Of a stretch of 64,000 nt of DNA, positions 35,401 to 43,296 are shown in pieces. The notes beneath the pieces are model-generated. The model was not told the DNA's origin. It saw only the letters and a list, made by a program, of their open reading frames with translations, and ran no database searches. The position numbers were made by a program, and so were the translations under genes. The stretch's first letter is position 1, and the number at the start of each line of letters is the position of its first letter. The DNA is from an uncultured Saprospiraceae bacterium (GTDB lineage Bacteria; Bacteroidota; Bacteroidia; Chitinophagales; Saprospiraceae): positions 1 to 64,000 of the forward strand of contig CALBWK010000063.1 in assembly GCA_937969415.1 (NCBI GenBank), in the 5' to 3' direction.

Positions 35401-37205
35401 TCAATTCAGCTGCTGAAAACGCATACTTAGCAAATCAGTTACAAATTAACTCTGCATGGATAGGACTGAATGATTATGAAAATGAAGGCGATTTCACTTG
35501 GTGTAGTGGAGCTCCATTTGGCAGCTATACTAACTGGTATCCAGGACAACCAAATAACTATAACGGTAATCAAGATTACGTAGAGATGTTGGCAGATGGA
35601 ACATGGAATGATCAGTATAATAATTTCTCTCTTGAGTTTATAATGGAAATACCTTGTTCATTCATAACGCAGACACAAGGACCAGCACCTGGATCGCAAT
35701 TACAAAGTGGTACGTACCCAGTGACATATACTTTACAAGATGCTTGTGGCACATTTGCTACTTGCAACTTTACAGTAACTGTTAATTCTGGACTATCAAT
35801 TACTTGTCCGGATAACATCCATATCGATGCTACAGATCCTGCAGGTGCAGTTTGTACTTGGAATGAGCCTACAGCACATTCTTGTTGTTCTAACTGTTCT
35901 AACACAGGTGGTTCTATCCCAGGATTTATCTATATGGGCAGCCAAAACGGATCACATTATTATTGCTCACTTGCTCCTGCAAGTTGGGCTACAGCTAACC
36001 AGAATTGCATAGCCTTAGGCGGCAACCTTGCTGTTATAAATAATGCAAGTGAAAATGCATTCTTAGCCAATGGTCTTCAAGCTAATGCGGCTTGGATAGG
36101 TGCAACAGATATGAACAGTGAAGGAAACTTCCAGTGGGTAGATGGATCACCTTTTAGCTATACTAATTGGTATGTCGGTCAACCAAACAATTACAACGGT
36201 AATCAAGATCACCTTGAACTACTTAAGAGTGGAGAGTGGAATGATCAATATGGTTCTGTATCTCTAGAATACATTTTGGAAGTTTCCAATTGTATAACGA
36301 CGACGCAGACTTCAGGTCCTATCTCAGGCACTGTTTGCCCTCCAGGATCACATACAGTTAGTTACACTGTACAAGATGGTTGCGGAAACGTAGAAACTTG
36401 TTCATTTAACATTACAGTCACAGCACCAGCACCACCATCTGGTGTACACTGTCCATCAAGTGGAGCATTCTCTCATAACAGCTACATCCAGTCAGTAGGA
36501 TTTAATACAATCCACAATACTTCGGGTAACAATAATGGCTATGGAGACTTTACTAATCAGTGTACAACTGTAGAAGCAGGTTATGTCTATCCTCTACAAT
36601 TAACGCCTGGATATGGTAGTGCATCTCCGGTAAAAGTATATTGGACTTGCTGGATAGATTACAACATGGACGGAGACTTTGATGACAACTATGAGTTTGT
36701 CGCTTATGGATGTGGAGCGAAGACACTCTCTGGTTCTATCACTATACCATATGCAGTGTGGAATGGTACTACAAGAATGAGATGCATTATGAAAGTAGGT
36801 GGCTATGCTACTGACCCTTGTGCACAATACCAATACGGAGAAACAGAAGACTATTGTGTAACAATCACAGGTGCAGACATTATTAGTCAAAAAGGTGAAG
36901 ATATCGAACTGAGAAACTCTCCTTGGGCAGATGCTTTAGAGTTGAAGCCAACAGTATCTGATGACAACTATGCCAATATCTACCCTAATCCAGTTAATGA
37001 GATTATGACTCTAGAACTGGGCAATGTTGATATGCTAAAGTCAGTCGGCATCTATAGCATAGATGGTAGAAAAGTAATGACGCTTAATAATGTGAGTGAA
37101 ATTAATGAAGTGAATGTATCTGATTTGCAAGGCGGCATATATATGCTGAATGCAACATATGAAGACGGTACAGAAATCACAGAAAGAATTATTGTTCAAC
37201 ATTAA
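32481..37205 (+). CDS. Giant HYR-repeat adhesin with two C-type lectin domains, GEVED and T9SS tail
   Basis: 1574 residues, cysteine-rich. Signal peptide about 1-24. Five tandem composite units (about 55-214, 216-379, 385-553, 561-727, 733-889) each end in a HYR domain marked by PTATDNCG, TLVTYTAVDNCGN and NVTV. Two further HYR domains (893-1103 and 1106-1313) are interrupted by C-type lectin domains at about 931-1059 and 1143-1271, with GQPNNYNGNQD and TWNDQY/EWNDQY sugar/calcium motifs. A GEVED domain follows at about 1320-1462 (WIDYNMDGDFDD, YGETEDYC). The sorting tail IYPNPVNEIM...GGIYMLNA is at 1500-1574. Likely a surface adhesin binding glycans via T9SS export. Confidence 0.9.
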   Translation: MMKIFTSSVLVVFMSLFITIGNLYSFGHNDNFCFDADVAEAQMDFEAMCLTAPFIMCPSTYLGCPNDTTNPATTGQATATPGDPNCPQPSLTFTDVIVTNTPCLRVIHRTWEAGYTGAANIKLHSSCQQTLFLEDTTAPVISNCPSDMNINLQNNCAGIATWPIPTAADDCGIQSFTTTHFSGTGFPTGTTTVTYTATDNCGFQSVCSFNVTVSGSCCTGPTITCPGNYVACGGSTVPSVTGVATGTNADPASCGVVNVLFTDVVNSTSTCGTSITRTWVASDGTASASCVQTINTADNNIPVISNFPSDMTFTGNGTNCSVPVTWSEPTATDNCGIASFSSNLQSGNVFSQGSTLVTYTAVDNCGNQTTAAFQVTVNCTQPCNTNPTINCPSTYTACPGSGVPSLLISGTATATTTGGCTGTPIITHTDVINGTGGGTCAGSQQILRTFTATDPSNSSLSSSCSQAINLLDTQAPTISGMPSNMTINGNGAGCAVPVTWTVPTATDNCGLASLTSNFSPGNVFSSGSTLVTYTAVDNCGNVNTLSFTITVNCINLTCNTPPSISCPSTYSACPTGSVPGPNVTGSATSIATGANCGTATITYNDIISGSGSCAASMVVQRTWTATEPSSGLTASCVQMLNLVDNTNPFFQNFCPSPITLSGTGANCSAVAVWTAPTAADNCSAVSISSTHNSGSSFGQGSTLVTYTATDNCGNSSTCAFNVTINCATCNTNPVISCPSSVTACIGSSSSPSLTGTATASAGAHCPTPSVTFSDSTIGSGSCGGSVITRTWTASYAGVNGFSASCVQSINLIDQTNPVITGCPSNLTVSSNTTPVTWVAPTATDNCSVPTLSTTHNSGSTFPQGTTTVTYTANDGCGNIATCSFNVTVVLPQGGFASCPNDIVIDCNTTGGSVATWSTPTYNGACSSCDGGQYIAGFIYMGSFNGSQYYCSLSPATFPSAKSIASSHGGYLADINSAAENAYLANQLQINSAWIGLNDYENEGDFTWCSGAPFGSYTNWYPGQPNNYNGNQDYVEMLADGTWNDQYNNFSLEFIMEIPCSFITQTQGPAPGSQLQSGTYPVTYTLQDACGTFATCNFTVTVNSGLSITCPDNIHIDATDPAGAVCTWNEPTAHSCCSNCSNTGGSIPGFIYMGSQNGSHYYCSLAPASWATANQNCIALGGNLAVINNASENAFLANGLQANAAWIGATDMNSEGNFQWVDGSPFSYTNWYVGQPNNYNGNQDHLELLKSGEWNDQYGSVSLEYILEVSNCITTTQTSGPISGTVCPPGSHTVSYTVQDGCGNVETCSFNITVTAPAPPSGVHCPSSGAFSHNSYIQSVGFNTIHNTSGNNNGYGDFTNQCTTVEAGYVYPLQLTPGYGSASPVKVYWTCWIDYNMDGDFDDNYEFVAYGCGAKTLSGSITIPYAVWNGTTRMRCIMKVGGYATDPCAQYQYGETEDYCVTITGADIISQKGEDIELRNSPWADALELKPTVSDDNYANIYPNPVNEIMTLELGNVDMLKSVGIYSIDGRKVMTLNNVSEINEVNVSDLQGGIYMLNATYEDGTEITERIIVQH
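32643..35147 (+). repeat. Five tandem composite repeat units in the adhesin gene
   Basis: Units at about 32643-33122, 33126-33617, 33633-34139, 34161-34661 and 34677-35147, each near 160 codons. Each pairs a cysteine-rich part (CPSTYxAC..., RTWTA..., SCxQ...) with a HYR domain. The protein pattern repeats well; nucleotide divergence is large, so the duplication is old. Confidence 0.8.
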
Positions 37206-37225
37206 TTAGATAGTGAAATAAATAG

Positions 37226-37259
37226 AAGCCGGTCAGTTAGTTCTGATCGGCTTTTTTTT
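37226..37259 (+). terminator. Terminator of the adhesin gene
   Basis: AAGCCGGTCAG (37226-37236) pairs at all 11 positions, one G-T, with CTGATCGGCTT (37243-37253), then T residues to 37259. Confidence 0.9.
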
Positions 37260-37347
37260 GTTTAATGGCTATTTATGCAGTTGTAATGCACGCATCTGAC
37301 CATTATGTATGTTAGGAAATCTTAGGATTTAGCAAGCTAGATTCGCC

Positions 37348-37355
37348 TATATTTG
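37348..37355 (+). promoter_or_regulatory. Candidate -7 element for the UPF0173-parAB run
   Basis: TATATTTG matches TAnnTTTG, 22 bases before ATG 37378. No clean TTG at -33. Confidence 0.4.
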
Positions 37356-37377
37356 CCCACTATTCAGACTAAAAATA

Positions 37378-38058
37378 ATGAAGATAACGTACTATGGTCA
37401 CGCTACTCTTACAGTAGAAACGCCTAATGGAACTATACTCTTTGACCCTTTTATTACAGGAAATCCATTAATAAAAGATAAAGACCTATCAAAATTCAAA
37501 CCCGACTGCATACTAGTAAGCCATGGACATATGGATCATGTTGCAGATGTGGAAGCAATAGCCAAACAATCAGAGGCATTGGTCATATCAAATTATGAAG
37601 TATCTACATGGTTTGGCAGCAAAGGTCTAAAGACACATCCTCTCAATCACGGCGGTAAAAACAAATTTGACGTAGGCACCGTAAAATATGTAAACGCCAT
37701 ACATACAAGTAGTCTACCTGATGGCTCAAATGGTGGTAATCCAGGAGGATTTGTTGTCTGGGATGAAGGCTTCTGTTTCTACTTTGCTGGAGACACAGCC
37801 CTTACTATGGATATGAAACTTATTCCGATGACGTGCCCCAAGTTAAATTTTGCCATTCTTCCTATAGGAGACAACTTTACTATGGGCTATGAGGATGCAG
37901 CAATTGCAGCTGACTTTATCCAATGTGATAAAATTATTGGCTGCCATTATGATACTTTTGGTTATATAGAAATAGATCACGACAAAGCAAAGGCTGCCTT
38001 TGCAGAGAAAGGAAAGGAACTGATATTAATGGAATTAGGACAAACAATAGAATTGTAG
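37378..38058 (+). CDS. Metal-dependent hydrolase, UPF0173 (metallo-beta-lactamase fold)
   Basis: 226 residues. It begins [20 protein letters not shown]; zinc ligands sit in SHGHMDH (H49, H51, D53, H54), [21 protein letters not shown] and IGCHYDTF. It matches the UPF0173 hydrolase family in length and order. The substrate is unknown. It ends 1 base before parA, so it is probably co-transcribed with the partition genes. Confidence 0.92.
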   Translation: MKITYYGHATLTVETPNGTILFDPFITGNPLIKDKDLSKFKPDCILVSHGHMDHVADVEAIAKQSEALVISNYEVSTWFGSKGLKTHPLNHGGKNKFDVGTVKYVNAIHTSSLPDGSNGGNPGGFVVWDEGFCFYFAGDTALTMDMKLIPMTCPKLNFAILPIGDNFTMGYEDAAIAADFIQCDKIIGCHYDTFGYIEIDHDKAKAAFAEKGKELILMELGQTIEL

Positions 38059-38059
38059 T

Positions 38060-38863
38060 ATGGCCAAAATAATATCAATAGCTAATCAAAAAGGTGGCGT
38101 AGGAAAAACAACTACAGCCATTAATCTAGCAACTGCAGTGGCTATCTTAGAAAAGAAAGTCTTACTCATAGACGCAGATCCTCAAGCTAATGCCTCTGCA
38201 GGTGTAGGTCATCACTCTTCTGAGTTAGAATACAATCTCTATGACTGTTTGATAAATGAAGTTGACGTCAACAAAGCTATAATCGAAACAGAAATAGAAA
38301 ATCTTGACTTATTGGGCTCGAGTATAGATCTCGTAGGTGCAGAACTCGAACTGGCCAACATTGCCGAGAGAGAATATCAACTAAAAAAGGTGCTCAGTAA
38401 AATCAAAAAGGACTACGATTATATTTTTATAGATTGTCAGCCTTCACTAGGTATTATAACTGTCAATTCCTTATGTGCTTCTGATTCTGTTCTTATTCCT
38501 GTACAATGTGAAATATTTTCTCTTCAAGGGCTTGGGCAACTAAAAAACACGATCTCATTAGTTGCAGATTCACTCAATCCTAAGTTAGAGATAGAAGGCA
38601 TTGTCCTTTCAATGTTTGACAAAAGATTAAGACTGGCGAAGATGGTTGTCGAGGAAGTACACGAGATTTTATCAGATAAGATCTTTGATACCGTCATCCA
38701 TCGTAATTCAAAAATAGGAGAAGCACCAAGTGTAGGCAAACCAGTGTTATTATACGACATCTCAAGCAAAGGCTCTAAAAACTTTCTCAATCTAGCCCAT
38801 GAATTTATCGAGAAAAATGAGCCTATACCAATGACAACAACTCAAGAAAATTCAAGTGAGTAA
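38060..38863 (+). CDS. parA: Chromosome partition ATPase ParA (Soj type)
   Basis: 267 residues: deviant Walker [15 protein letters not shown] at 11-24, [28 protein letters not shown] and [15 protein letters not shown]. There is no N-terminal DNA-binding extension, as in chromosomal Soj/ParA. With ParB it moves origin regions apart. Its 3' end overlaps parB by 8 bases. Location beside parB with core genes suggests the chromosomal pair rather than a plasmid one. Confidence 0.95.
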   Translation: MAKIISIANQKGGVGKTTTAINLATAVAILEKKVLLIDADPQANASAGVGHHSSELEYNLYDCLINEVDVNKAIIETEIENLDLLGSSIDLVGAELELANIAEREYQLKKVLSKIKKDYDYIFIDCQPSLGIITVNSLCASDSVLIPVQCEIFSLQGLGQLKNTISLVADSLNPKLEIEGIVLSMFDKRLRLAKMVVEEVHEILSDKIFDTVIHRNSKIGEAPSVGKPVLLYDISSKGSKNFLNLAHEFIEKNEPIPMTTTQENSSE

Positions 38864-39755
38864 AAAAAAGAAAGAACAATTAGGGAAAGGTCTAAGAGCA
38901 CTATTAACGAAAATAGATAGTTCCGAGACACCTGCTGCAGAAAAGAAAGCCTACGTCAAAGAGCTCTCCAAGTCTGTTGCCGAAATTGACATCACACAGA
39001 TAGAACCTAATCCTTATCAACCTAGGACGGATTTTATAGAAGAAGAATTGATGGACCTCGTTCAGTCCATCAAGACACTTGGCCTTATACAACCGATCAC
39101 ACTCAGAAAGGTAGGAGAAGCTAAGTATCAAATCATCTCTGGAGAAAGACGATGGAGAGCTTCTAAGTTAGCAGGATTAACTACAATACCAGCTTATCTC
39201 AGAACAGCAGATGATCAAGGTATGCTAGAGATGGCACTTGTAGAAAACATACAGCGTAGCGATCTCAATGCACTAGAAGTTGCTCTATCTTACCAACGAC
39301 TTATCGACGAGTGTAATCTACAACACGAAGAGCTCGCTAAGCGAGTCGGAAAAGAAAGGAGTACTGTAACCAATTATACTAGACTGCTCAAACTCCCTCC
39401 CGACTTGCAATCAGGACTTAGGAATAAAAAGATATCTATGGGTCACGCGAGAGCGCTTGTCTCCCTTGATAATCCTATAGATCAACTTTATTACTACAAT
39501 AAGATCCTTAACGAAAATCTCTCTGTAAGAAATGCAGAGTCTCTAATCAGAAACCATAAGCAAGGAGAAAAAGGAAACGCTTCCTCTGCTAAGCCCAGGA
39601 TGCATCCTGAAGTGAGAAAGATTCAAGACAGATTATCAAGAAGCCTTGGCATCAAAATAGATATTAGTAGAAATGCCAAGGGAAAAGGAAAGATGGTCTT
39701 TCACTTTTCTTCTGATGACGAGTTCAATGATTTGATAGAAGCTATAGAGGATTAA
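38856..39755 (+). CDS. parB: Chromosome partition protein ParB (Spo0J type)
   Basis: 299 residues from GTG 38856. N-terminal [17 protein letters not shown]; CTPase/ParB core with [28 protein letters not shown] (96-108) and [17 protein letters not shown]. The helix-turn-helix includes [22 protein letters not shown]-terminal dimer domain begins near 240. It loads at parS and slides as a CTP clamp. I found no consensus parS inside the window. Overlap with parA by 8 bases implies coupling. Confidence 0.95.
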   Translation: MSKKKKEQLGKGLRALLTKIDSSETPAAEKKAYVKELSKSVAEIDITQIEPNPYQPRTDFIEEELMDLVQSIKTLGLIQPITLRKVGEAKYQIISGERRWRASKLAGLTTIPAYLRTADDQGMLEMALVENIQRSDLNALEVALSYQRLIDECNLQHEELAKRVGKERSTVTNYTRLLKLPPDLQSGLRNKKISMGHARALVSLDNPIDQLYYYNKILNENLSVRNAESLIRNHKQGEKGNASSAKPRMHPEVRKIQDRLSRSLGIKIDISRNAKGKGKMVFHFSSDDEFNDLIEAIED

Positions 39756-39788
39756 AACAATTTTTTCTTGGTCTTCGTTAAGTTAGAT

Positions 39789-40367
39789 ATGCGCTTAGTC
39801 TTTATTATTATCATTCTGTCTTTAGCTCAGACTGCTGTAGGTCAGGTAGTGCCTGAAACAGATAAGACTAGTACAATAGAAGGAACGCCAACTGCAACAG
39901 TTGATGGGTTAGCTCAAGACAAAGGAAGCCCTTTTGGTTTCTTTAAGATGTTCTCAGGAAACCCTGGAAAAGCCGCCCTCTATTCGGCCCTTGTGCCCAG
40001 CGCTGGACAACTCTACAATAAAAATTATTGGAAAGTCCCATTTGTGCTGGCTGCAGAAGGTACTGCCCTTTACCTAATTATAGATAACTCAAGTAATTTT
40101 AGGGCTTGGAGACAAGCACACATAGATTTTGATGCAGAAAGAATAACCTCATTTAGAAATGCAACCACAACAAGCCAAGCAAGACTGGCCAGAGACCAAT
40201 GGCAACAGTGGAGAGACTTCGCCATTATAGGTACCGTAGCTATACACCTTATCCAAATTGCAGATGCATTCATTCACAGACATCTTGTGGAGTTTGATGT
40301 CTCAGACGACCTCAGTCTAAATGCTTACACGACTGGCCAATCTATAGGTATGGTCTTAACCTTCTAA
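39789..40367 (+). CDS. DUF5683 domain membrane protein
   Basis: 192 residues from ATG 39789. Signal peptide (LVFIIIILSLAQTAVGQ). The core has NPGKAALYSALVPSAGQLYN, KNYWKVPFVLAAEGTALYLI, a second hydrophobic segment FAIIGTVAIHLIQIADAF and the strand-like C-terminus. This GAGQ.YN..YWK pattern is DUF5683, common in Bacteroidota and often beside parAB, as here. Function unknown; probably inner-membrane or secreted. ATG 39789 was chosen over TTG 39768 because the signal begins there. It converges on the OmpA gene. Confidence 0.8.
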   Translation: MRLVFIIIILSLAQTAVGQVVPETDKTSTIEGTPTATVDGLAQDKGSPFGFFKMFSGNPGKAALYSALVPSAGQLYNKNYWKVPFVLAAEGTALYLIIDNSSNFRAWRQAHIDFDAERITSFRNATTTSQARLARDQWQQWRDFAIIGTVAIHLIQIADAFIHRHLVEFDVSDDLSLNAYTTGQSIGMVLTF

Positions 40368-40385
40368 TAAAAGGCAGTCAGTTCA

Positions 40386-41987
40386 TTACTGAATCTGACC
40401 ATTGACTACTGTCACAATTTTTGCATCTGGATAAGCCAATTTTACAGCAGTGTTATAATATTTATTGACAGCTGACAGCTCTTCGAAGTTACCGATTAAG
40501 TAATGGTAATGATCGTCTTTCTTTATTTCTTCCAATTTGGAGTGCCTCTTGAAGAGAACATCGTCCTTTTCTAATTGAGATGCCGCTGTATATATAATAA
40601 CTTTATAGACTCCTGCTTCTTCTAATGATTCAGCCGCCATACCAGAGTCAACAGTCGCATCTGGCTCTTCCATCTCACTTTGTGAAGTAATATTTGTTTG
40701 CGGGCCTTCAGATTGAATTGGGTTTTCTAACTCCTCAGTATTAATAGATGGTTCTGGCAGTTCTTCATTTTGTTCTACGGGCATTTTTGCCTTAGCCTTA
40801 GCTAATGAGTCCATATTCATACTCCCTTCCTCGTCAGACACCATCACTTGTCCTCCAAATTGAATTTCATCTAGCAATGCCTCTGACTGTTCTAACTGCT
40901 TGATATGTGCAAGGGTTTTGATTGTAGCAGGAACATCAGCAATGCCGAGTACTTTGAGTTCAGTACGTCTATTGATGCTGTGCTCTCTCTCTGTACATTC
41001 TACATTTCCTTTACATTTATTGAGCAACTTATCCTCACCATAACCTCTAGAGACGAGCCTTGTTCTGTCTACTCCGTGATCAACTAAGAAGGTAACAACA
41101 TTCTCCGCTCTCTCTTGAGACAAGAAAAAATTTCTTTCGTGAGATCCACGGCTATCTGTATGAGACCCTATCTCAACTGTCAAGTCTGGATTATCTGACA
41201 TCAAGGTTGCTAGGGCTTTGAGACCATCTTCGTCTCTTCTGTCTAACTCCGCACTTCCATACTCATATAAGATATTAGAAATAGGAATGGTTTTCCCTTC
41301 ATAGATTCTTTCCATCTCTACATTGGCCAACAATACACCCATCTGATTACCTTCACTCAAGTTATCTGATACCCCAGGTTCTACAGATCCTATTCCTTCA
41401 AAACACAAAATACAACCTTCAACATCTACAAAAGCTTCCATCCTCTTGCTTAAAAAACCCTCCTTTCTAAGCAAAACAGTATAGTGGTTTCCTTTTATAA
41501 GCGCCACCTCAAAGTTTGGCTCAGGGTAATCAACCAAAGCTAATACCTCTTCTTTTTTAGTGTTATTGTAGACTTCTATTCTTGCCCCTTGAATGGCATT
41601 AACAGGAATTGTATCTGAATCTCGACTTTCGGCGAGAGTGATTTCAAACATATAACCAGGGGCTCGTTTCATTTCTAATTTGACGAAGAGCTTATCTCCA
41701 GCACCTTTTCCTTCATTAGAAACATTTGACAATTTTTCTTCAAACATGTCCTTATAGGTACGCAAGACATATTTGTCTTTGACAGGTACCTCTGCGACAA
41801 AGTGTCCTGTCACATCTGAAAAAACTGTCTCTAATAAGTTGTCTTGATTATCAAAGATTTCAACTTGGACCACATTTAGAAAACCTCTATTTCCTGACTG
41901 AAAAACATAACCATCTATAGTAAGATTCTGGCCATTCAAGCATAAAGCCACAAAGCCAAAAGCGACTAGACATATCAATTTCTTCAT
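40386..41987 (-). CDS. OmpA-family protein with C-terminal SPOR-like domain
   Basis: 533 residues. Signal peptide 1-19 (ends LCLNGQ). The N-terminal half has carboxypeptidase-regulatory-like beta domains (about 24-200). An OmpA peptidoglycan-binding domain lies at about 235-345: ILYEYGSAELDRRDEDGLKA, EIGSHTDSRGSHERN, LSQERAENVVTFLVDHGV and the INRRTELKVLG end. A Glu/Gln-rich linker follows. The last 75 residues (VYKVIIYTAASQLEKDDVLF, YHYLIGNFEELSAVNKYYNT) look like a SPOR domain. It would tie the outer membrane to peptidoglycan, perhaps at division-site or denuded glycan. Confidence 0.88.
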   Translation of the reverse strand: MKKLICLVAFGFVALCLNGQNLTIDGYVFQSGNRGFLNVVQVEIFDNQDNLLETVFSDVTGHFVAEVPVKDKYVLRTYKDMFEEKLSNVSNEGKGAGDKLFVKLEMKRAPGYMFEITLAESRDSDTIPVNAIQGARIEVYNNTKKEEVLALVDYPEPNFEVALIKGNHYTVLLRKEGFLSKRMEAFVDVEGCILCFEGIGSVEPGVSDNLSEGNQMGVLLANVEMERIYEGKTIPISNILYEYGSAELDRRDEDGLKALATLMSDNPDLTVEIGSHTDSRGSHERNFFLSQERAENVVTFLVDHGVDRTRLVSRGYGEDKLLNKCKGNVECTEREHSINRRTELKVLGIADVPATIKTLAHIKQLEQSEALLDEIQFGGQVMVSDEEGSMNMDSLAKAKAKMPVEQNEELPEPSINTEELENPIQSEGPQTNITSQSEMEEPDATVDSGMAAESLEEAGVYKVIIYTAASQLEKDDVLFKRHSKLEEIKKDDHYHYLIGNFEELSAVNKYYNTAVKLAYPDAKIVTVVNGQIQ

Positions 41988-42081
41988 TTTCCGCTACTGT
42001 TAGGTTTTTTGTTGTAAAGTCTCGTATTATACCCACTTTTTGACTACTGATGTGTTAAAAAGTCTCTAAAATCTACTAGAA

Positions 42082-43011
42082 ATGAAGATAATTTTCATGG
42101 GAACGCCAGAATTTGCTGTCCCGTCTCTTGATATACTCTATCAATCAGGATACAATATCGTCGGTGTTATCACCTCTGTGGACAAATATGGAGGCAGAGG
42201 AAGAAAGACTTTACTTGAGTCTTCAGTAAAAAAGTATGCCCAGTCTAAAGGGCTGAAAATACTGCAACCCAATAATCTTAAATCTCCGACATTTCAAAAT
42301 GAATTAATGTCGTTAGGGGCTGATCTTCAGATAGTTGTGGCTTTCAGGATGCTACCTGAAAGTGTATGGAATATGCCAAAACACGGCACCTATAATCTCC
42401 ATGGCTCGCTCCTACCCAAATACAGAGGCGCAGCTCCAATAAACTGGGCTATTATCAATGGAGACATTAAAACTGGTGTGACCAGCTTCAAACTGAAGCA
42501 TAAGATAGACACGGGCAGTGTTCTCTTTCAAAGAGAAATACCTATCTATAAGGATGACACAGCGGGAGACTTGCACGACAGAATGAAGTGGATCGGTGCA
42601 GATGTGATACTAGAGACTGTCAGAAGTATCGAATCTGGTAAGGAAGCTTTGTTAGAACAAAACGAAAGTGAGGTATCCCATGCTCCTAAACTCAATAAGG
42701 ATAACACTAAAATTGATTTGAGCCTACCAGGAAAGAAAATCATTAATCACATAAGAGGCTTATCACCCTATCCAACAGCCTGGCTAGACCTAGATGGAAA
42801 GTCCACCCAAATATTGAAGGCCACTTTTATTGAAGAAACTAAAACTGCGAAAGAAGGCACCATCAAAACCGATGGAAAGAAGTATCTTAAAATAGCTTGT
42901 CAAGACGGCTACTTAGATATCAAAGAAATCAAGATGAGTGGCAAGAAGAAAATGCCAATTCAGATTTTTCTAAATGGATACGCTTTTGAAAATCCTATCG
43001 AAAAAATGTAG
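42082..43011 (+). CDS. fmt: Methionyl-tRNA formyltransferase
   Basis: 309 residues: MKIIFMGTPEFAVPSLDIL at the start, the folate/active-site segment NLHGSLLPKYRGAAPINWAI at 105-124, GVTSFKLKHKIDTGSVLFQ and a C-terminal OB-like domain (YPTAWLDLDG). It formylates initiator Met-tRNA. Length is normal. The 3' end overlaps the small convergent gene at 42995 by 17 bases. No def gene is adjacent in this window. Confidence 0.96.
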   Translation: MKIIFMGTPEFAVPSLDILYQSGYNIVGVITSVDKYGGRGRKTLLESSVKKYAQSKGLKILQPNNLKSPTFQNELMSLGADLQIVVAFRMLPESVWNMPKHGTYNLHGSLLPKYRGAAPINWAIINGDIKTGVTSFKLKHKIDTGSVLFQREIPIYKDDTAGDLHDRMKWIGADVILETVRSIESGKEALLEQNESEVSHAPKLNKDNTKIDLSLPGKKIINHIRGLSPYPTAWLDLDGKSTQILKATFIEETKTAKEGTIKTDGKKYLKIACQDGYLDIKEIKMSGKKKMPIQIFLNGYAFENPIEKM

Positions 43012-43204
43012 GGATAACAATCTCCTTCACCAGCTCCGCCAACTGGGTAAAAAACTTAAACTTAGTTGTGATGTCTGAAGGTTGTAAATCTGCCACTAAA
43101 GGAGCTTGGTTGTACATCTCTACGTTATCTACAGAAACTGTAGATACAATCGTAGCGCAAATAAGAGCACAAACAAGTAGATTTTGAATCTTTTTCTTGG
43201 TCAT
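42995..43204 (-). CDS. Small exported protein, function unknown
   Basis: 69 residues. A basic N-terminus and hydrophobic segment (MTKKKIQNLLVCALICATIV) is followed by a signal-peptidase-like STVSVD and a polar mature part ending LVKEIVIPTFFR. No family recognised. It overlaps the end of fmt by 17 bases on the opposite strand. The signal-like N-terminus favours a real gene, but no good promoter pair is seen, so it may be chance. Confidence 0.45.
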   Translation of the reverse strand: MTKKKIQNLLVCALICATIVSTVSVDNVEMYNQAPLVADLQPSDITTKFKFFTQLAELVKEIVIPTFFR

Positions 43205-43296
43205 GATAGGAGTAAGTTATTCGTTCTAAAGGTAACAACGTTAATATTCCTTTAATAGTTACACAAACTGATACTTTCGACAAAAAAAATCGTCCA

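Noticed and set aside
38060-39755. Plasmid or replication origin next to parAB
   Set aside because: No replication gene, no parS consensus and core neighbours; I see no origin.
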